Numbered from the stretch's first letter, positions 7,978-17,359 are shown. The stretch is 64,000 bases of DNA from CBDCFL01 sp965216135 (GCA_965216135.1 CBDCFL010000023.1:1-64000), one strand, 5' to 3'. The notes: generated from the sequence alone by a model not told the origin. Program-made: numbers and translations.

Positions 7978-8440
7978 TCATTGATTTTCGACCGCCCACG
8001 GACACCGTGAGTCGTTCTTGTCCCTGTTGAGAAAGTCCGCAGCGACCTGGAGGTTGTGTTGATGAATCCTTTCGGATTTGCTCAGCGGCGGGTCCCACGC
8101 CTCAAGGAAATGTTGCTCCGGTCCAAGGAATATCGCCGCCTGCGTGACGTACTGGGTGCCGGTATTATCGATCGCCTCGCAGTAGGCGGCATATCTGTAG
8201 GCGCCTTCGACCATGGCGTCGAACGTGGCGCCTTCCTTGATGCGCGCGTTGGCCCGCTTTGACCGCCCGCATCCATGGCTGGCTACCGCTGCGCCTCGGG
8301 TAGACGGCCTTGAACCATTCAAAATCGAGCGGCTGCTTGTCCCTCGGTGCCGGAGCGCCGGGGGATTTTCTTTGCGAGTGCCAGGGCACGCCGTCGAGCG
8401 GCTGGTTGCGTTGCGGGGTGGGGTGCTTTAGGTTGTTCAT
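7978..8440 (-). pseudogene. Second copy of the DUF1376-protein C-terminal module, frameshifted
   Basis: From ATG at 8440 the first frame reads MNNLKHPTPQRNQ ... LDFEWFKAVYPRRSGSQPW. From about 8270 another frame takes over with RSKRANARIKEGATFDAMVEGA ... WDPPLSKSERIHQHNL and ends at 7978. The two frames are collinear with the C-terminal module at 4165-4480, so a single shift near 8265 broke one gene. The DUF1376 N-terminus itself is absent here. Confidence 0.6.
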
Positions 8441-8574
8441 GTCGGCGAAATTGGCTTTCGTTGATCAACGTGACGGGCGCGGACGGCGCTGCGTTACATC
8501 AGGATTACCCAAAATCGTGGTGGTTGTCCAATACAAAGGTCCCTCGGTGCTGGATCACCGGGGGATTTTCTTTG
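8339..8574. repeat. 36-bp direct repeat, two copies 200 bp apart
   Basis: GTCCCTCGGTGC...GGGGGATTTTCTTTG occurs at 8339-8374 and 8539-8574 with three mismatches in 36. The first copy is inside the frameshifted pseudogene (linker coding) and the second is upstream of its start, so it looks like a small segmental duplication. Confidence 0.7.
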
Positions 8575-8616
8575 GGTATAACCACATCTAATAGCTTGAT
8601 TCATATAAATATATTA

Positions 8617-9779
8617 TACTAGCGGCATTTAACATTGACCGATATGGGCCCATTTTCGCATTCCGATTGATGTGATGGTTTCGGGCTGTGCGATGAGCTT
8701 GTTCCAAGCTTCGCATCCAGCATCGACGATGGCATTGTAGTCTTCGAACACGCGGTTGGAGAGCCAATTGGCGCGCAAGTACTGCCAGATATTTTCCACC
8801 GGGTTCAGTTCCGGAGCGCGCGATGGCAGCAGGATGATGGTGAGGTTCTTCGGGACTTTGAGTTTGCCGGTGGTGTGCCATCCGGCCCGATCCATCAGCA
8901 CAACCGCATGGGCCTTTCGGGCGACGTGGCGGCTGATCTCGTCGAGATGCATCTGCATGGCTTGCGCGTCCGCCCAAGGCAGCATGAGCGCCGCCCCCTT
9001 GCCGTGAGCCGGACAGATGGCGCCGAACAGATAGGCGTTGTGATAGCGCTGATCGGCCGGCTGGCGGGGGCGCGTGCCCTTTCTCGCCCACAGGCGCGTC
9101 AGGCCATTCTTCTGGCCAAGGCGTGCTTCGTCCTGGAACCAGATCTCCACCGGCGTTCCCGCTGGCAGGTCAGCTATATGCACCTGGAGCGTGTCGGCGA
9201 AGTTTTTTTTAAACGCCTCGATGATCCGCTTATCCTGCCTGGGATGCTGCGGGCGGGCGCTGATATGGGCAAAGCCCAGTTCGCCAAGCAGTCTGGATAT
9301 CCCGCGCTCGGAATAGATGACGCCAAAGCGCGCCTCGATCACCCGCTTCAGGTCGATCCGCCGCCAGCGGACAACCCCGTCCACCGCCGGATCGGGGCCG
9401 GTCTCGACAATCTCGCCAAGTTCTTTCATCTGGACATCGCTCAGGTAGCGCGTCCGGCCCGCGCCCTTGCGGTTGGTGAGGCCATCCGGTCCCTCTTCGT
9501 TGAACCGGTGAACCCAGTCCCGCAGGGTTTGGCGATCCATCCCACCGATCCTTGCGGCCTCTCCACGGCGCATGCCATCGTAGACCGCCGCAAGAGACAA
9601 CAGACGGCGGCTCTGCCGGGCATCCTTGCAACGGCTGGCGAGTTTACGAAGGTGGCGGGCATCAAAGTCGCGACGAAGCGGAACACTGGCTGGCATGGCG
9701 ATCCTCCTTTGCCAACCTTGAATCAGATCAAAACCGATTTGGGAATCCCCACAGAGTCAGAAATTGATGCCGTTGGTAT
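8617..9779 (-). mobile_element. IS630-family element, copy 2 (1163 bp)
   Basis: Same ends as copy 1 (left end TACTAGCGGCAT with one change), flanked by TA at 8615-8616 and 9780-9781. Inserted in an AT-rich spacer. Confidence 0.85.
8629..9696 (-). CDS. IS630-family transposase (copy 2)
   Basis: Intact 355-residue protein identical to copy 1 except for a Lys-to-Asn change close to the C-terminus (EAWNKLIAQ versus EAWKKLIAQ). The complete DDE set is present. Confidence 0.95.
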   Translation of the reverse strand: MPASVPLRRDFDARHLRKLASRCKDARQSRRLLSLAAVYDGMRRGEAARIGGMDRQTLRDWVHRFNEEGPDGLTNRKGAGRTRYLSDVQMKELGEIVETGPDPAVDGVVRWRRIDLKRVIEARFGVIYSERGISRLLGELGFAHISARPQHPRQDKRIIEAFKKNFADTLQVHIADLPAGTPVEIWFQDEARLGQKNGLTRLWARKGTRPRQPADQRYHNAYLFGAICPAHGKGAALMLPWADAQAMQMHLDEISRHVARKAHAVVLMDRAGWHTTGKLKVPKNLTIILLPSRAPELNPVENIWQYLRANWLSNRVFEDYNAIVDAGCEAWNKLIAQPETITSIGMRKWAHIGQC

Positions 9780-9781
9780 TA

Positions 9782-9985
9782 CCTTGAGATATATTGCAGG
9801 CGAACGGGCATCCCGGACCTTTATTTTTACCGTGGAATTGTGTCGCCCCACTCGCCCTTTTCCCACGCCGAGCGGGCGATTACGAAGGCGCGAACCCGCC
9901 TGCCGAACCGGCTTCCTATGCCGCCATCGTCGAGGCGGCCGGGCTGCCTGTGACAAACTTGTCGCACTTCGGGAGCTTTTCCTGA
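9782..9985 (+). pseudogene. Possible 3' end of a phage-type gene
   Basis: The plus-strand frame ending at 9985 has a plausible tail (YEGANPPAEPASYAAIVEAAGL), but its upstream part is unconvincing and is cut by IS630 copy 2. Recorded only as a possible remnant. Confidence 0.2.
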
Positions 9986-10040
9986 CCGCTTGCCACCCCG
10001 TGCCTGCGATCATTTTGTCGTGACTTGGCATGGCCGGGGC

Positions 10041-10711
10041 TTATCCCCCGGTTTTCATTGCCTGCCGGAGGCGGCTGCGAAACGCCCGCCTGAACCGCCG
10101 CTTCACCTTCTTTCGGATACGTTCGATTGCCGGGGTTCGGCGATAGCTGAAACGAACCCCGCCGACCGCCCGCGCCCTCAAATTCCGGGTTCGAGCCAGG
10201 CCATACGAAGCGCCCCGTCCTGAGCCGGTTCTGAGCGCGCCCTCGAACGTCGCTTCCGCGCCGCCGATCTGCCTGAACGTCAGGGTGCCCTTCCGGGAGC
10301 CCGGCTTGGCCCGGGCGAATTTCGTTTCAGCGCCCGGACGGGGATCTGACCGGCGCGCCCAGGCCGGACCCGAATTTTATATGCGATGCCGCGGCGCGCG
10401 GCTCTGCGGCTGGCGGCCTTGCGGATCAGCGAGCGCTTGACGGCGGCGGGCGACGCCTTCGCCTCGGCTGACATCACCTGCACGACCTCGGCGAAGACCT
10501 GCTTGCCGACCGAATTCGCCGCCTGGATCGCCGCGCGCCTGGTCGCCGCGACCCGGCGTCTTTCGGCCCGTTTCAGCCCCCGGCCGCCTTGCGCCCACGA
10601 AAACTTGAGCCGGACCTTGCCAAGCGCGGCGGAAACATCCACGCGGTCACGCCCGGAGGCGGAGACGGCCCGAAGGGCCACCGAGCGCAGCACAATCAGC
10701 GGCAGCGCCAT
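10041..10711 (-). pseudogene. Phage minor tail protein Z-like gene, frameshifted
   Basis: ATG at 10711 gives MALPLIVLRSVALRAVSASG and a basic helical domain (AAIQAANSVGKQVFAEVV ... SPAAVKRSLIRKAASRRAAR) resembling GpZ-type minor tail proteins, in which arrays of Arg/Lys helices precede a small beta region. The frame ends early at 10280. Another frame carries on from about 10325 with KFARAKPGSRKGTLTFRQ and RKKVKRRFRRAFRSRLRQ to a stop at 10041. One base near 10325 would restore about 222 codons. Confidence 0.55.
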
Positions 10712-10769
10712 TAAGAGGATTCGTCGAACAAAACGAGGCTGAGCGCGTTCTCCAGACTCGAGCCGGCAT

Positions 10770-11321
10770 CGACAAGCGCTTTGACCGACCGCGCCCGGCC
10801 CCACCGCTGGTGTCATTGATAGCCAGACCATAAAAACAACGGAAAGCGGTGGCATTTCGGGCTATGACGCGGGCAAGAAAACCAAGGGCCGCAAGCGCCG
10901 CATTGTCACCGACACGCTGGGGTTTATGGTTGGGCTGGTCGTGAATAGCGCCGGTATTCAAGACCGTGATGGCGCACCGGAAGTGTTGAAATCCATCCGG
11001 TATTCCCATCCAAACTTGCGCCATATCTTTGCGGATGGCGGTTATGCCGGACCAAAGCTGCGCGACGCTCTTGAAGGCATCGGTGACTGGACAATCCAGA
11101 TCGTCAAGCGCTTCGACACTGCGGAAGGCTTCGAAGTCATTCCCAGAAGATGGGTCGTCGAGCGCACCTTCGCATGGCTCAACCGCTGCCGGCGATTGGC
11201 CAAAGATTGGGAAAAATCCATCGCAAGTTCACAGGCATGGATACTCGTTGCACATATCAGAACCCTCACGCGTAAAATTGCAAGGCATTGTAATCATGCG
11301 TAGAGTTTTGAATCAGACACT
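10770..11321 (+). pseudogene. IS5-family (IS427-type) transposase, 3' half
   Basis: The frame reads GVIDSQTIKTTESGG, GRKRRIVTDTLG, IFADGGYAGPKL and VERTFAWLNRCRRLAKDWE to the stop at 11303. These are the DDE core and C-terminal signature of IS427-group orfB. The 5' half is missing, and the junction with the phage tail gene lies near 10720-10770. The element end is probably near AGTTTTGAATCAGACAC (11304-11321). Confidence 0.75.
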
Positions 11322-11357
11322 GAGATGCCAACGTAGCCTACCAAGCCAAACGGGGGC

Positions 11358-11552
11358 TTGCGCCGCCGACCCATCGCGTCAACGGCTCAGAGCGGGCGGG
11401 CAGTTGGTGCATCGCGCCGGGGTGTGGCCGCCATCAGGAGGGCGGCAGATCAGTTGGCCGATAATATCCGGCCCGTTATTCACCAGATCGAAGCGGAGGG
11501 GTATTCCTCTCTGCGCGACATTGCGGAACAGCTGAACCGGCGGGGTGTCTAA
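11358..11552 (+). pseudogene. Serine recombinase C-terminal fragment
   Basis: The frame reads GASRRGVAAIRRAADQLADN then IEAEGYSSLRDIAEQLNRRG, the C-terminal DNA-binding segment found in small resolvase/invertase-type recombinases, where it is normally followed by a TPRGG-type stretch. Here a stop follows at 11550. The catalytic N-terminal domain is absent; upstream frames are disordered. Confidence 0.5.
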
Positions 11553-11646
11553 ACCGCGCGGGGCGGGGTACGGTGTCCGACAACGGTCAAGAACATTCAG
11601 GACAGGGCGGACGTTTAGTCCGGTTTCTCACGGGGGATGTTGCGGG

Positions 11647-12876
11647 ATGAAAAATTTGCACGTTTTGCTGATGGTCTCATTGCTCACGTGTGCCGGTGGT
11701 GTGGCAATAGCGCAGGACTACGATGCTGGGCTAAAGGCCGCTCAGGCCGGTGACTTTCAAACCGCACTGAAAGAATGGAAACCGCTGGCCGATCAGGGGC
11801 ACGCCTACGCCCAGTACAACCTCGGTCTGATGTACGACATCGGCGAGGGTGTGGTGGAAGATGACGCCGAGGCGGTGCGCTGGTACCGGCTGGCCGCCGA
11901 TCAGGGGCACGCCGACGCCCAGAACAACCTCGGTGTGATGTACGCCGACGGCAGGGGTGTGCCGGAAGATGACGCCGAGGCGGCGGGCTGGTTACGGCTG
12001 GCCGCCGATCAGGGGCTCGCCGACGCCCAGGTCTTCCTCGGTATGATGTACGCCAGCGGCGAGGGTGTGCCGGAAGATGATGCCGAGGCGGCGGGCTGGT
12101 TGCGGCTGGCCGCCGATCAGGGGCTCGCCGAGGCGGCGCGCTGGTTGCGGCTGGCCGCCGATCAGGGGCTCGCCGAGGCGGCGGGCTGGTACCGGCTGCT
12201 CCCCGCCGATCAGGGGCACGCCATCGCCCAGTACAACCTCGGCTGGATGTACGCCAACGGCGAGGGTGTGCCGGAAGATGACGCCGAGGCGGTGCGCTGG
12301 TACCGGCTGGCCGCCGATCAGGGGCACGCCGACGCCCAGAACAACCTCGGTCTGATGTACGCCGACGGCGAGGGTGTGCCGGAAGATGACGCCGAGGCGG
12401 TGCGCTGGTACCGGCTGGCCGCCGATCAGGGGCACGCCGGAGCCCAGGTCTTCCTCGGCTGGATGTACGACAACGGCGAGGGTGTGCCGGAAGATGACGC
12501 CGAGGCGGTGCGCTGGTACCGGCTGGCCGCCGATCAGGGGGACGCCTACGCCCAGAACAACCTCGGCTGGATGTACGCCAGCGGCGAGGGTGTGGTGGAA
12601 GATGACGCCGAGGCGGCGGACTGGTACCGGCTGGCCGCCGATCAGGGGCACGCCGGAGCCCAGTACAACCTCGGTCTGAAGTACGCCAGCGGCGAGGGTG
12701 TACTGCAGGACAATGTCACTGCTCACATGTGGTTTAATATCGCGGGCGCGAATGGCGCCGAAGATGGGCGCGACAACCGCGAAATCATCGAAAGGAAAAT
12801 GACGCCTGCCGACATTTCGGAGGCGCAGAAACGGGCGCGCATTTGCATGGCATCAAACTACACGGACTGCGAATGA
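11647..12876 (+). CDS. Secreted Sel1-repeat protein
   Basis: 409 residues from ATG 11647 (chosen because a signal peptide MKNLHVLLMVSLLTCAGG..AIA-QD follows directly). It has eight full 36-residue Sel1 repeats of the form DQGHADAQNNLGLMYADGEG + PEDDAEAVRWYRLAA. Between repeats 3 and 4 there are two short repeats of 15-16 residues (DQGLAEAARWLRLAA) that lack the first helix. Sel1 proteins are TPR-like scaffolds for protein contacts, here predicted periplasmic. The near-identity of repeats at DNA level points to recent unequal crossing-over. A 60-residue C-terminal cap (HMWFNIAGANGAED...) ends the protein. Monocistronic. Binding partner unknown. Confidence 0.85.
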   Translation: MKNLHVLLMVSLLTCAGGVAIAQDYDAGLKAAQAGDFQTALKEWKPLADQGHAYAQYNLGLMYDIGEGVVEDDAEAVRWYRLAADQGHADAQNNLGVMYADGRGVPEDDAEAAGWLRLAADQGLADAQVFLGMMYASGEGVPEDDAEAAGWLRLAADQGLAEAARWLRLAADQGLAEAAGWYRLLPADQGHAIAQYNLGWMYANGEGVPEDDAEAVRWYRLAADQGHADAQNNLGLMYADGEGVPEDDAEAVRWYRLAADQGHAGAQVFLGWMYDNGEGVPEDDAEAVRWYRLAADQGDAYAQNNLGWMYASGEGVVEDDAEAADWYRLAADQGHAGAQYNLGLKYASGEGVLQDNVTAHMWFNIAGANGAEDGRDNREIIERKMTPADISEAQKRARICMASNYTDCE

Positions 12877-13141
12877 AGGGCGGAGTTACCCGGTCAAATT
12901 CGTAACGAACGGTGCGTTGGCAGGGCTCCGGGGATACGCATGCCAGGCACTACGGAATGTCTCGACTTTCCAACGATGAAATCCCACGGTGCTTGGACAG
13001 CTAACAGCCCTGCGGCGATTCATGCTTTTTACCACAATACCAAAGGTGATATCAAGCCGCCGCAGTGTCACACCACCAATCCTCGTTTTCCCAAATCTCA
13101 TTAAGCAGACTTTTCACGTAATCTTACGACCGCCACGGCGA

Positions 13142-13621
13142 TCAATAGAGCCCGCATCGTCCGTGATTCACGTGGCTGACAAGCCCTGCCGTGGCGACCT
13201 CGGTGTAAGCGGAGCCATCGTTCACGACCTTGAACAGGAGCCCCGGCACGACGGTCACGTGGCTGAAAACGCGACCCGCCTCAATCCGTTCGATATCGTA
13301 AGTATCGCAGCCTTTCGCATCGCATCTCGCGTACGTGCCGGCAGCGAAGTTAAGCCAGACGCTAACCAGCGCGGGCGCAGAGACGCAGCCGTCGGCGGCG
13401 CAGACGTAGCGGGCGATAGGCCGGCAGGTCCAGACAGTCGATCGAGCCGCGAACGGAAAGGCGCGCACCTGCTGGAGCAGTTTGGCGCGGCGGGCCGCCT
13501 GTTCTGGAGTATCAGCCACCGGGATCTCTTGCGCCCACGCGGACGACATCGCGACACTCGCCGCCATCAGGGCGATCAGCGCGCCCAGAAGGAAACGCCG
13601 CTTTTGTGTGACTTTAGTCAT
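13142..13621 (-). CDS. Small periplasmic Cys-containing protein, unknown function
   Basis: The ATG at 13621 overlaps the stop of the upstream nuclease-like gene, so the two are probably co-translated. The 159-residue product has a signal peptide (KRRFLLGALIALMAASVAMS..AWA-QE) and a mature domain with Cys residues at TVWTCRPIARYVCAADGC and ARCDAKGCDTYD, which could form disulfides. No family recognised. Export and pairing with a secreted nuclease suggest a periplasmic accessory or inhibitor role, which is inference only. Confidence 0.6.
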   Translation of the reverse strand: MTKVTQKRRFLLGALIALMAASVAMSSAWAQEIPVADTPEQAARRAKLLQQVRAFPFAARSTVWTCRPIARYVCAADGCVSAPALVSVWLNFAAGTYARCDAKGCDTYDIERIEAGRVFSHVTVVPGLLFKVVNDGSAYTEVATAGLVSHVNHGRCGLY

Positions 13622-14290
13622 CCTGTTTTTCCTTCCAAATCGGTGCACGCCACCCAGCAGCAACTGCCTCAGCTTCATCACAGAACCATCGCTCACCCTT
13701 TTCAATACTAACTTTCGTTTTGCTGTACCAAGGTGACCAAGGGGAGTGATAGATCTTTCCGGTTTTGGATATATTGCCTTTTATTGGGCAGCCCTCTGGA
13801 GCTTTCTGGGCGGCTACCACCCATTTAGAACTCCGGTAGTCCCACGGCGTTTGAGTTTGTGCTTGCCAAATGCCAATTTTCTTTTCTTTAGCTGCATCTT
13901 CTATAAGGACGTAATCACTAGAATATTTCCGAAATGCCCAAGCGGCTCCGATTGAAACCATCTTGGCATTGATGTCCATATTGCCAGTTTTGCACACTCA
14001 AAGAAGGCAATTACTCTTCCGTAATCGTCGATTCCGCGATTATCACAGGTAACTTCACGCCTGTCGGTCAATGACAACAATAACGCCGTGGATTCTTTGC
14101 CGCATGCCCACGTATCGCCGGAAGGTGTGGCGCATTTTTGGCCGTATTCCGGGGCGTCTATTCCATGCAGGCGAAATGTCGTCCCACTAAGACTGAGAGT
14201 GTCGCCGTCAATAATCCGAATTCCATCCCCCGAAATCGCTTGGCCGGCCGTGGATAGGAGCAGGATTGCGGCAATCTTTAACATTAACAT
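13614..14290 (-). pseudogene. Staphylococcal-nuclease-like (thermonuclease) gene, frameshifted
   Basis: ATG 14290 (after AAAAGGAAA) starts a signal peptide (MLMLKIAAILLLSTAGQA). It is followed by the SNase core GIRIIDGDTLSLSG, FRLHGIDAPEYGQ and DYGRVIAF, with the Asp, Arg and Glu positions of the family present at the start of the fold. At about 14005 the frame breaks. The rest (INAKMVSIGAAWAFRKYSSD ... EDAAKEKKIGIWQ) continues in another frame to 13614. This is the normal SNase C-terminal helix region, plus an extra roughly 60-residue tail. One-base change, or translational slippage at TTCTTTGAGTG. Confidence 0.65.
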
Positions 14291-14303
14291 TTTCCTTTTC
14301 TCG

Positions 14304-14351
14304 GGTAAGACCACGGCGATCAACGAGATGTGGCAAACCGATATCATCTAG
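14304..14351 (+). pseudogene. IS3-family orfB scrap
   Basis: GKTTAINEMWQTDII before a stop is close to KTTAINQLWQTDF in the IS3 element at 36,900, which is the first-Asp region of orfB. Only 16 codons remain, fused to the promoter side of the nuclease gene. Confidence 0.45.
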
Positions 14352-14389
14352 GGGTCGAGTCCGGTAGGGGGCAAAATCGTATCATAAGC
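14351..14389. repeat. Probable Tn3-family terminal inverted repeat
   Basis: GGGGTCGAGTCCGGTAGGGG and the following A/T-richer bases up to 14389 have the GGGG start and about 38-bp length of Tn3-family ends. It lies 13 bp beyond the stop of the Tn3 transposase fragment, where such an end is expected. Confidence 0.5.
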
Positions 14390-14401
14390 TTCTCTGCCTC
14401 G

Positions 14402-14935
14402 CTATTTAGACCACCTATATTCGCCTGTGATGAGGATATGGGCCCATCCGAGGGGCGAGATGTGCGCCAAGAGGCCTGGTGGGTAACAATCCAACCCTGC
14501 GCGTTTTCGCTGTGCAACGGCCTTACCAAGCTGATCTGTGTTCCAATAGATAATGATGGCGGCCAAGAGATTAAGGCCCGCCATGCGGTAATGTTGCCCC
14601 TCGGCCGTGCGGTCTCGTATTTCACCCTGACGCCCAATCCTCAGCGCATTCTTTAAGGCGTGATGGGATTCACCTTTGTTGAGCCCGATCTGGGCGCGGC
14701 GTTGCATATCGGCATCAAGCAACCAATCGATGATAAAGAGTGTACGTTCGACCCGTCCGATTTCTCGAAGGGCGATAGCAAGGTCATGTTGACGCGGATG
14801 AGAGGCAAACTTCTTCAGGAGTTGGCTGGGCGGCATGATATCAGCCACCATGGTGGCGGTGCTGCGCAAGATATCTGGCCAGTTGGTCTGTCCGTAAGGG
14901 GATCGGCCACCGTACAGATTGCCGTCCCTTATAAA
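14402..14935 (-). pseudogene. Tn3-family transposase, C-terminal fragment
   Basis: About 175 residues of the TnpA C-terminus: PYGQTNWPDILRST, EIGRVERTLFIIDWLLDADM, QRRAQIGLNKGESHHALK, GEIRDRTAEGQHYRMAGL and SPLGWAHILITGEYRWSK. These blocks contain the third catalytic residue region of Tn3 transposases. The N-terminal 800 residues are gone; upstream sequence is unrelated and contains a tandem repeat. Confidence 0.85.
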
Positions 14936-14962
14936 TAACGAAAATATGCCCCCAAAGTGATT

Positions 14963-15050
14963 CATATGATTGGTACGTTGAAATTCGCAAAAGCGGGGCA
15001 ATAATCCATATGATTGGTACGTTGAAATTCGCAAAAGCGGGGCAATAATC
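14963..15050. repeat. 44-bp perfect tandem duplication
   Basis: The unit starting CATATGATTGGTACGTTG and ending GGGGCAATAATC occurs at 14963-15006 and again at 15007-15050 without a mismatch. It lies just upstream of the Tn3 fragment. Confidence 0.9.
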
Positions 15051-15497
15051 GTACAGCGGCCATTCGCTTCACAGAGCGCCGAGGTCGGCAATTGCAGATT
15101 TGCGGTCATTTGCGCGCGCAGAAAATTCACGCTGCAGATGAAAATACGATGGTGCGAACTTATGCCCAGAATTTTCGGCGTTGCAGAAAATTCACCGGAG
15201 CAGCCATTCCCGGTCGGGAGATTGCTCAAGATCCAATCCGGGCATTCGATGCACGGTCAACGAACTGGGAAGATGCGGGACAAACCGGCCTGATGCCAAC
15301 ACAGCAATTCTGTGAGCAAATAGCCTAACCAATCAATGCATTTGCAGAATGCCGATTGCGGCATCGCGGCAAATTTCACCGAACCGGTCGTTCAAGCGCG
15401 CACTTGAACCCCGAATTTGATCCAGTCATTCGCCACGCCGTCAATGAACTGAGAAGATGCGGGACTTTCCGGTCGTTTGCCCATGTAGCGAATGCAA
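15051..15497. other. Non-coding stretch with diverged duplicates
   Basis: No gene found. Related strings at 15230-15281 and 15419-15465 (GATCCA..., CGGTCAACGAACTGGGAAG / CGTCAATGAACTGAGAAG, ATGCGGGAC) indicate an old duplication of about 190 bp. Confidence 0.4.
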
Positions 15498-15644
15498 GTG
15501 CAGAAAGCCCAAACCTTCGGCCCAGAACGCCTGACCGGCGCGCTGCTCGACCGGTTGACCCATCACGTCAATATCCTCGAAATGAACGGCGACAGCGATC
15601 GCCTGGCACAAAGCCGGGGCCGCAAAGGCACCGCCATCAACTGA
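15498..15644 (+). pseudogene. IS21 IstB C-terminal fragment
   Basis: The frame reads QKAQTFGPERLTGALLDRLT and HHVNILEMNGDSDRLAQSRG before TGA at 15642, the end of the IstB helper ATPase of an IS21 element different from those at 40,198 and 63,284. The 200 bases that follow probably include that element's end. Confidence 0.65.
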
Positions 15645-15865
15645 TCCCAACGCATGATTGGCCCTGGCGGGCCAACACGCCCAGGCACCCGCCAGCTACG
15701 TGGAAAGCGCGGGCACCTGGGCGCGAAACCCATTCCCGGCGTCTAATCCAGAAAACCTCAAGTGGCCTACTTTTGCACTCCAGCATGGAGTGCGCCCCTT
15801 GGGGTGGACCGATCAGGCGGCGCATTTTGCCTGCCGTTCCACACGCCGGAAAGCATCATCCCGCG

Positions 15866-17359
15866 CTAGAGCCAATCCGCGTAGTAGGCGGCAACATGCG
15901 GCTCAATTACCTTAGCTAGTTTCGCACGCGAAGTCTCTTCTTTCGACTGGTCGCAGTGCAGGGCCGCGGAGATTTCTTCTAGTATGGTCGCGCGATCGAC
16001 ACCGGCAAATCGGCCTTCTAGATAAACGCTTCGCCCATTGATCAGCACCTCTCGCACAAAAGCGGGGCGCGAGCGACGGATCATTACTTCAGAAAAGCTG
16101 CACGCCGGATCCTGCCACGGATGCGTCATTCCCTGCCAATCAAGCAACACCAGATCGGCAGCTCTCCCGACATCCAGTCGTCCGATGCGATCCGCAAAAG
16201 GTGTAGTCGCCGCACCGTGTTCCGTCGCCATGCGAAGCACTGCTTCGCCGCTGGGAGCGATACTGTTGTGGCCCGGTGCCCGATGCAAGGTGTGGACGAG
16301 ACGCATCTCCTGCATCATATCTCGATCGTCGTTGATGCCGGCTTCGTCGATCCCGATTGCGACCGGCACTCCAGCTTCTAGAAAAGCGTTGAGGTCGGCC
16401 TTTCCGCTTTGCAATCGTAGATTCGAGGAACAATTGTGGCACAGGCAAACGCCCCGCTCGGCGCACAGCGCCAGGTCGTCCTCAGTCATCCAGACAGCGT
16501 GTCCGAGTGTCGTCTGCGGCCGCAAAAGCCCGTACCGGTCCAGGTATTCCACCGCTGTACCGCCGCCACGCCGCCGCGCATACTCCACCTGATATGGCGT
16601 TTCTAGCAAATGGATATGCATTTTCGAACCGCTGCTGTTTGCCATCTCTGCCGCGCTTTCGAGCGCTTCGTCCGACAGCCAGTGCAAGTTCGAGGGGCCT
16701 ATCTGGATTGCGGTGTCAGGTGACTCCGAATGTCTCGCCCGCAGAGCGTCAAATATCGCGACCTGATCCGTCAATGGCAGCATGAAACCTGACAAGTAAG
16801 CGGTCGCAGGCTTCTGAAGTGCACGAGGCAACGTCGCGACGAAGGCGGCATCATCCCCATAGACCAGCCGGTTCTGATCGCGTAGCGCGAAAGAGTAGGA
16901 CACCCGCATCCCGACTTCCCGATATGCGCTCAGGATCTCTTCGGCGCGGGCCAGAACCGCATCCACATCGCCGGGCGCGCGGGTGTGAAGGTGTTGAACT
17001 GTCGTCACGCCTGAAGCGATCATCTCGAAGGCAGAAAAAAGCGTGTCGAGACGCGGCGCCACCTCACGCAGGCGGATGCGGGCGGCGATCCAAAGTTCCA
17101 GCGGACGATCTGGCGCTCCCAGTTGGAACGGTGTGAGTCCGACATGGTGATGTGCGTTGATCAGCCCCGGAATGGCAACTTGACCCGGCCCACCATGGAC
17201 CGCCAGATCGGGATTCGCTTGGCGAAGTGTGGTTTGGTCCCCTATCTCGGCGACCCGACCATCTTCGATCAAGAGCGCAGAGTCCTCGCGCAGGTCGGCC
17301 CGGCCGTCGCCGTGAAAGCCAACGAGAATGCGGTCGGCGTAGATCAGCGAGCGGTTCAT
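15866..17359 (-). CDS. Amidohydrolase (ATZ/TRZ, cytosine/8-oxoguanine deaminase-like)
   Basis: 497 residues with the metal-dependent hydrolase layout: N-terminal composite beta domain, then the TIM barrel with INAHHHVGLTP (metal-binding HxH), MHIHLLET and LGHAVWM (further His ligands) and VAIGIDEAG (catalytic Asp). This branch deaminates or dechlorinates N-heterocycles such as oxidised guanine, cytosine or triazines. It is the last gene of the operon and its start overlaps the racemase-like gene by 4 bp. The substrate is probably a ring released by the upstream enzymes. Confidence 0.85.
   Translation of the reverse strand: MNRSLIYADRILVGFHGDGRADLREDSALLIEDGRVAEIGDQTTLRQANPDLAVHGGPGQVAIPGLINAHHHVGLTPFQLGAPDRPLELWIAARIRLREVAPRLDTLFSAFEMIASGVTTVQHLHTRAPGDVDAVLARAEEILSAYREVGMRVSYSFALRDQNRLVYGDDAAFVATLPRALQKPATAYLSGFMLPLTDQVAIFDALRARHSESPDTAIQIGPSNLHWLSDEALESAAEMANSSGSKMHIHLLETPYQVEYARRRGGGTAVEYLDRYGLLRPQTTLGHAVWMTEDDLALCAERGVCLCHNCSSNLRLQSGKADLNAFLEAGVPVAIGIDEAGINDDRDMMQEMRLVHTLHRAPGHNSIAPSGEAVLRMATEHGAATTPFADRIGRLDVGRAADLVLLDWQGMTHPWQDPACSFSEVMIRRSRPAFVREVLINGRSVYLEGRFAGVDRATILEEISAALHCDQSKEETSRAKLAKVIEPHVAAYYADWL

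Noticed and set aside
8875..10023. Long plus-strand frames (up to 382 codons) over the IS630 copies
   Set aside because: Antisense shadow of the transposase; the same shadow appears in every copy.
10100..10215. Possible tRNA (GGTTCGA-like strings near 10119 and 10190)
   Set aside because: No cloverleaf could be drawn; the segment is the coding tail of the phage tail-protein pseudogene.
11992..12726. CRISPR-like periodic repeats
   Set aside because: The periodicity is the 108-bp coding unit of Sel1 repeats, without spacers.
11992..12726. 244-codon minus-strand repetitive protein
   Set aside because: Shadow of the Sel1 repeat gene; repeats follow the coding strand unit.
14963..15050. Start of a CRISPR array
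   Set aside because: Two adjacent identical units with no spacer between them.
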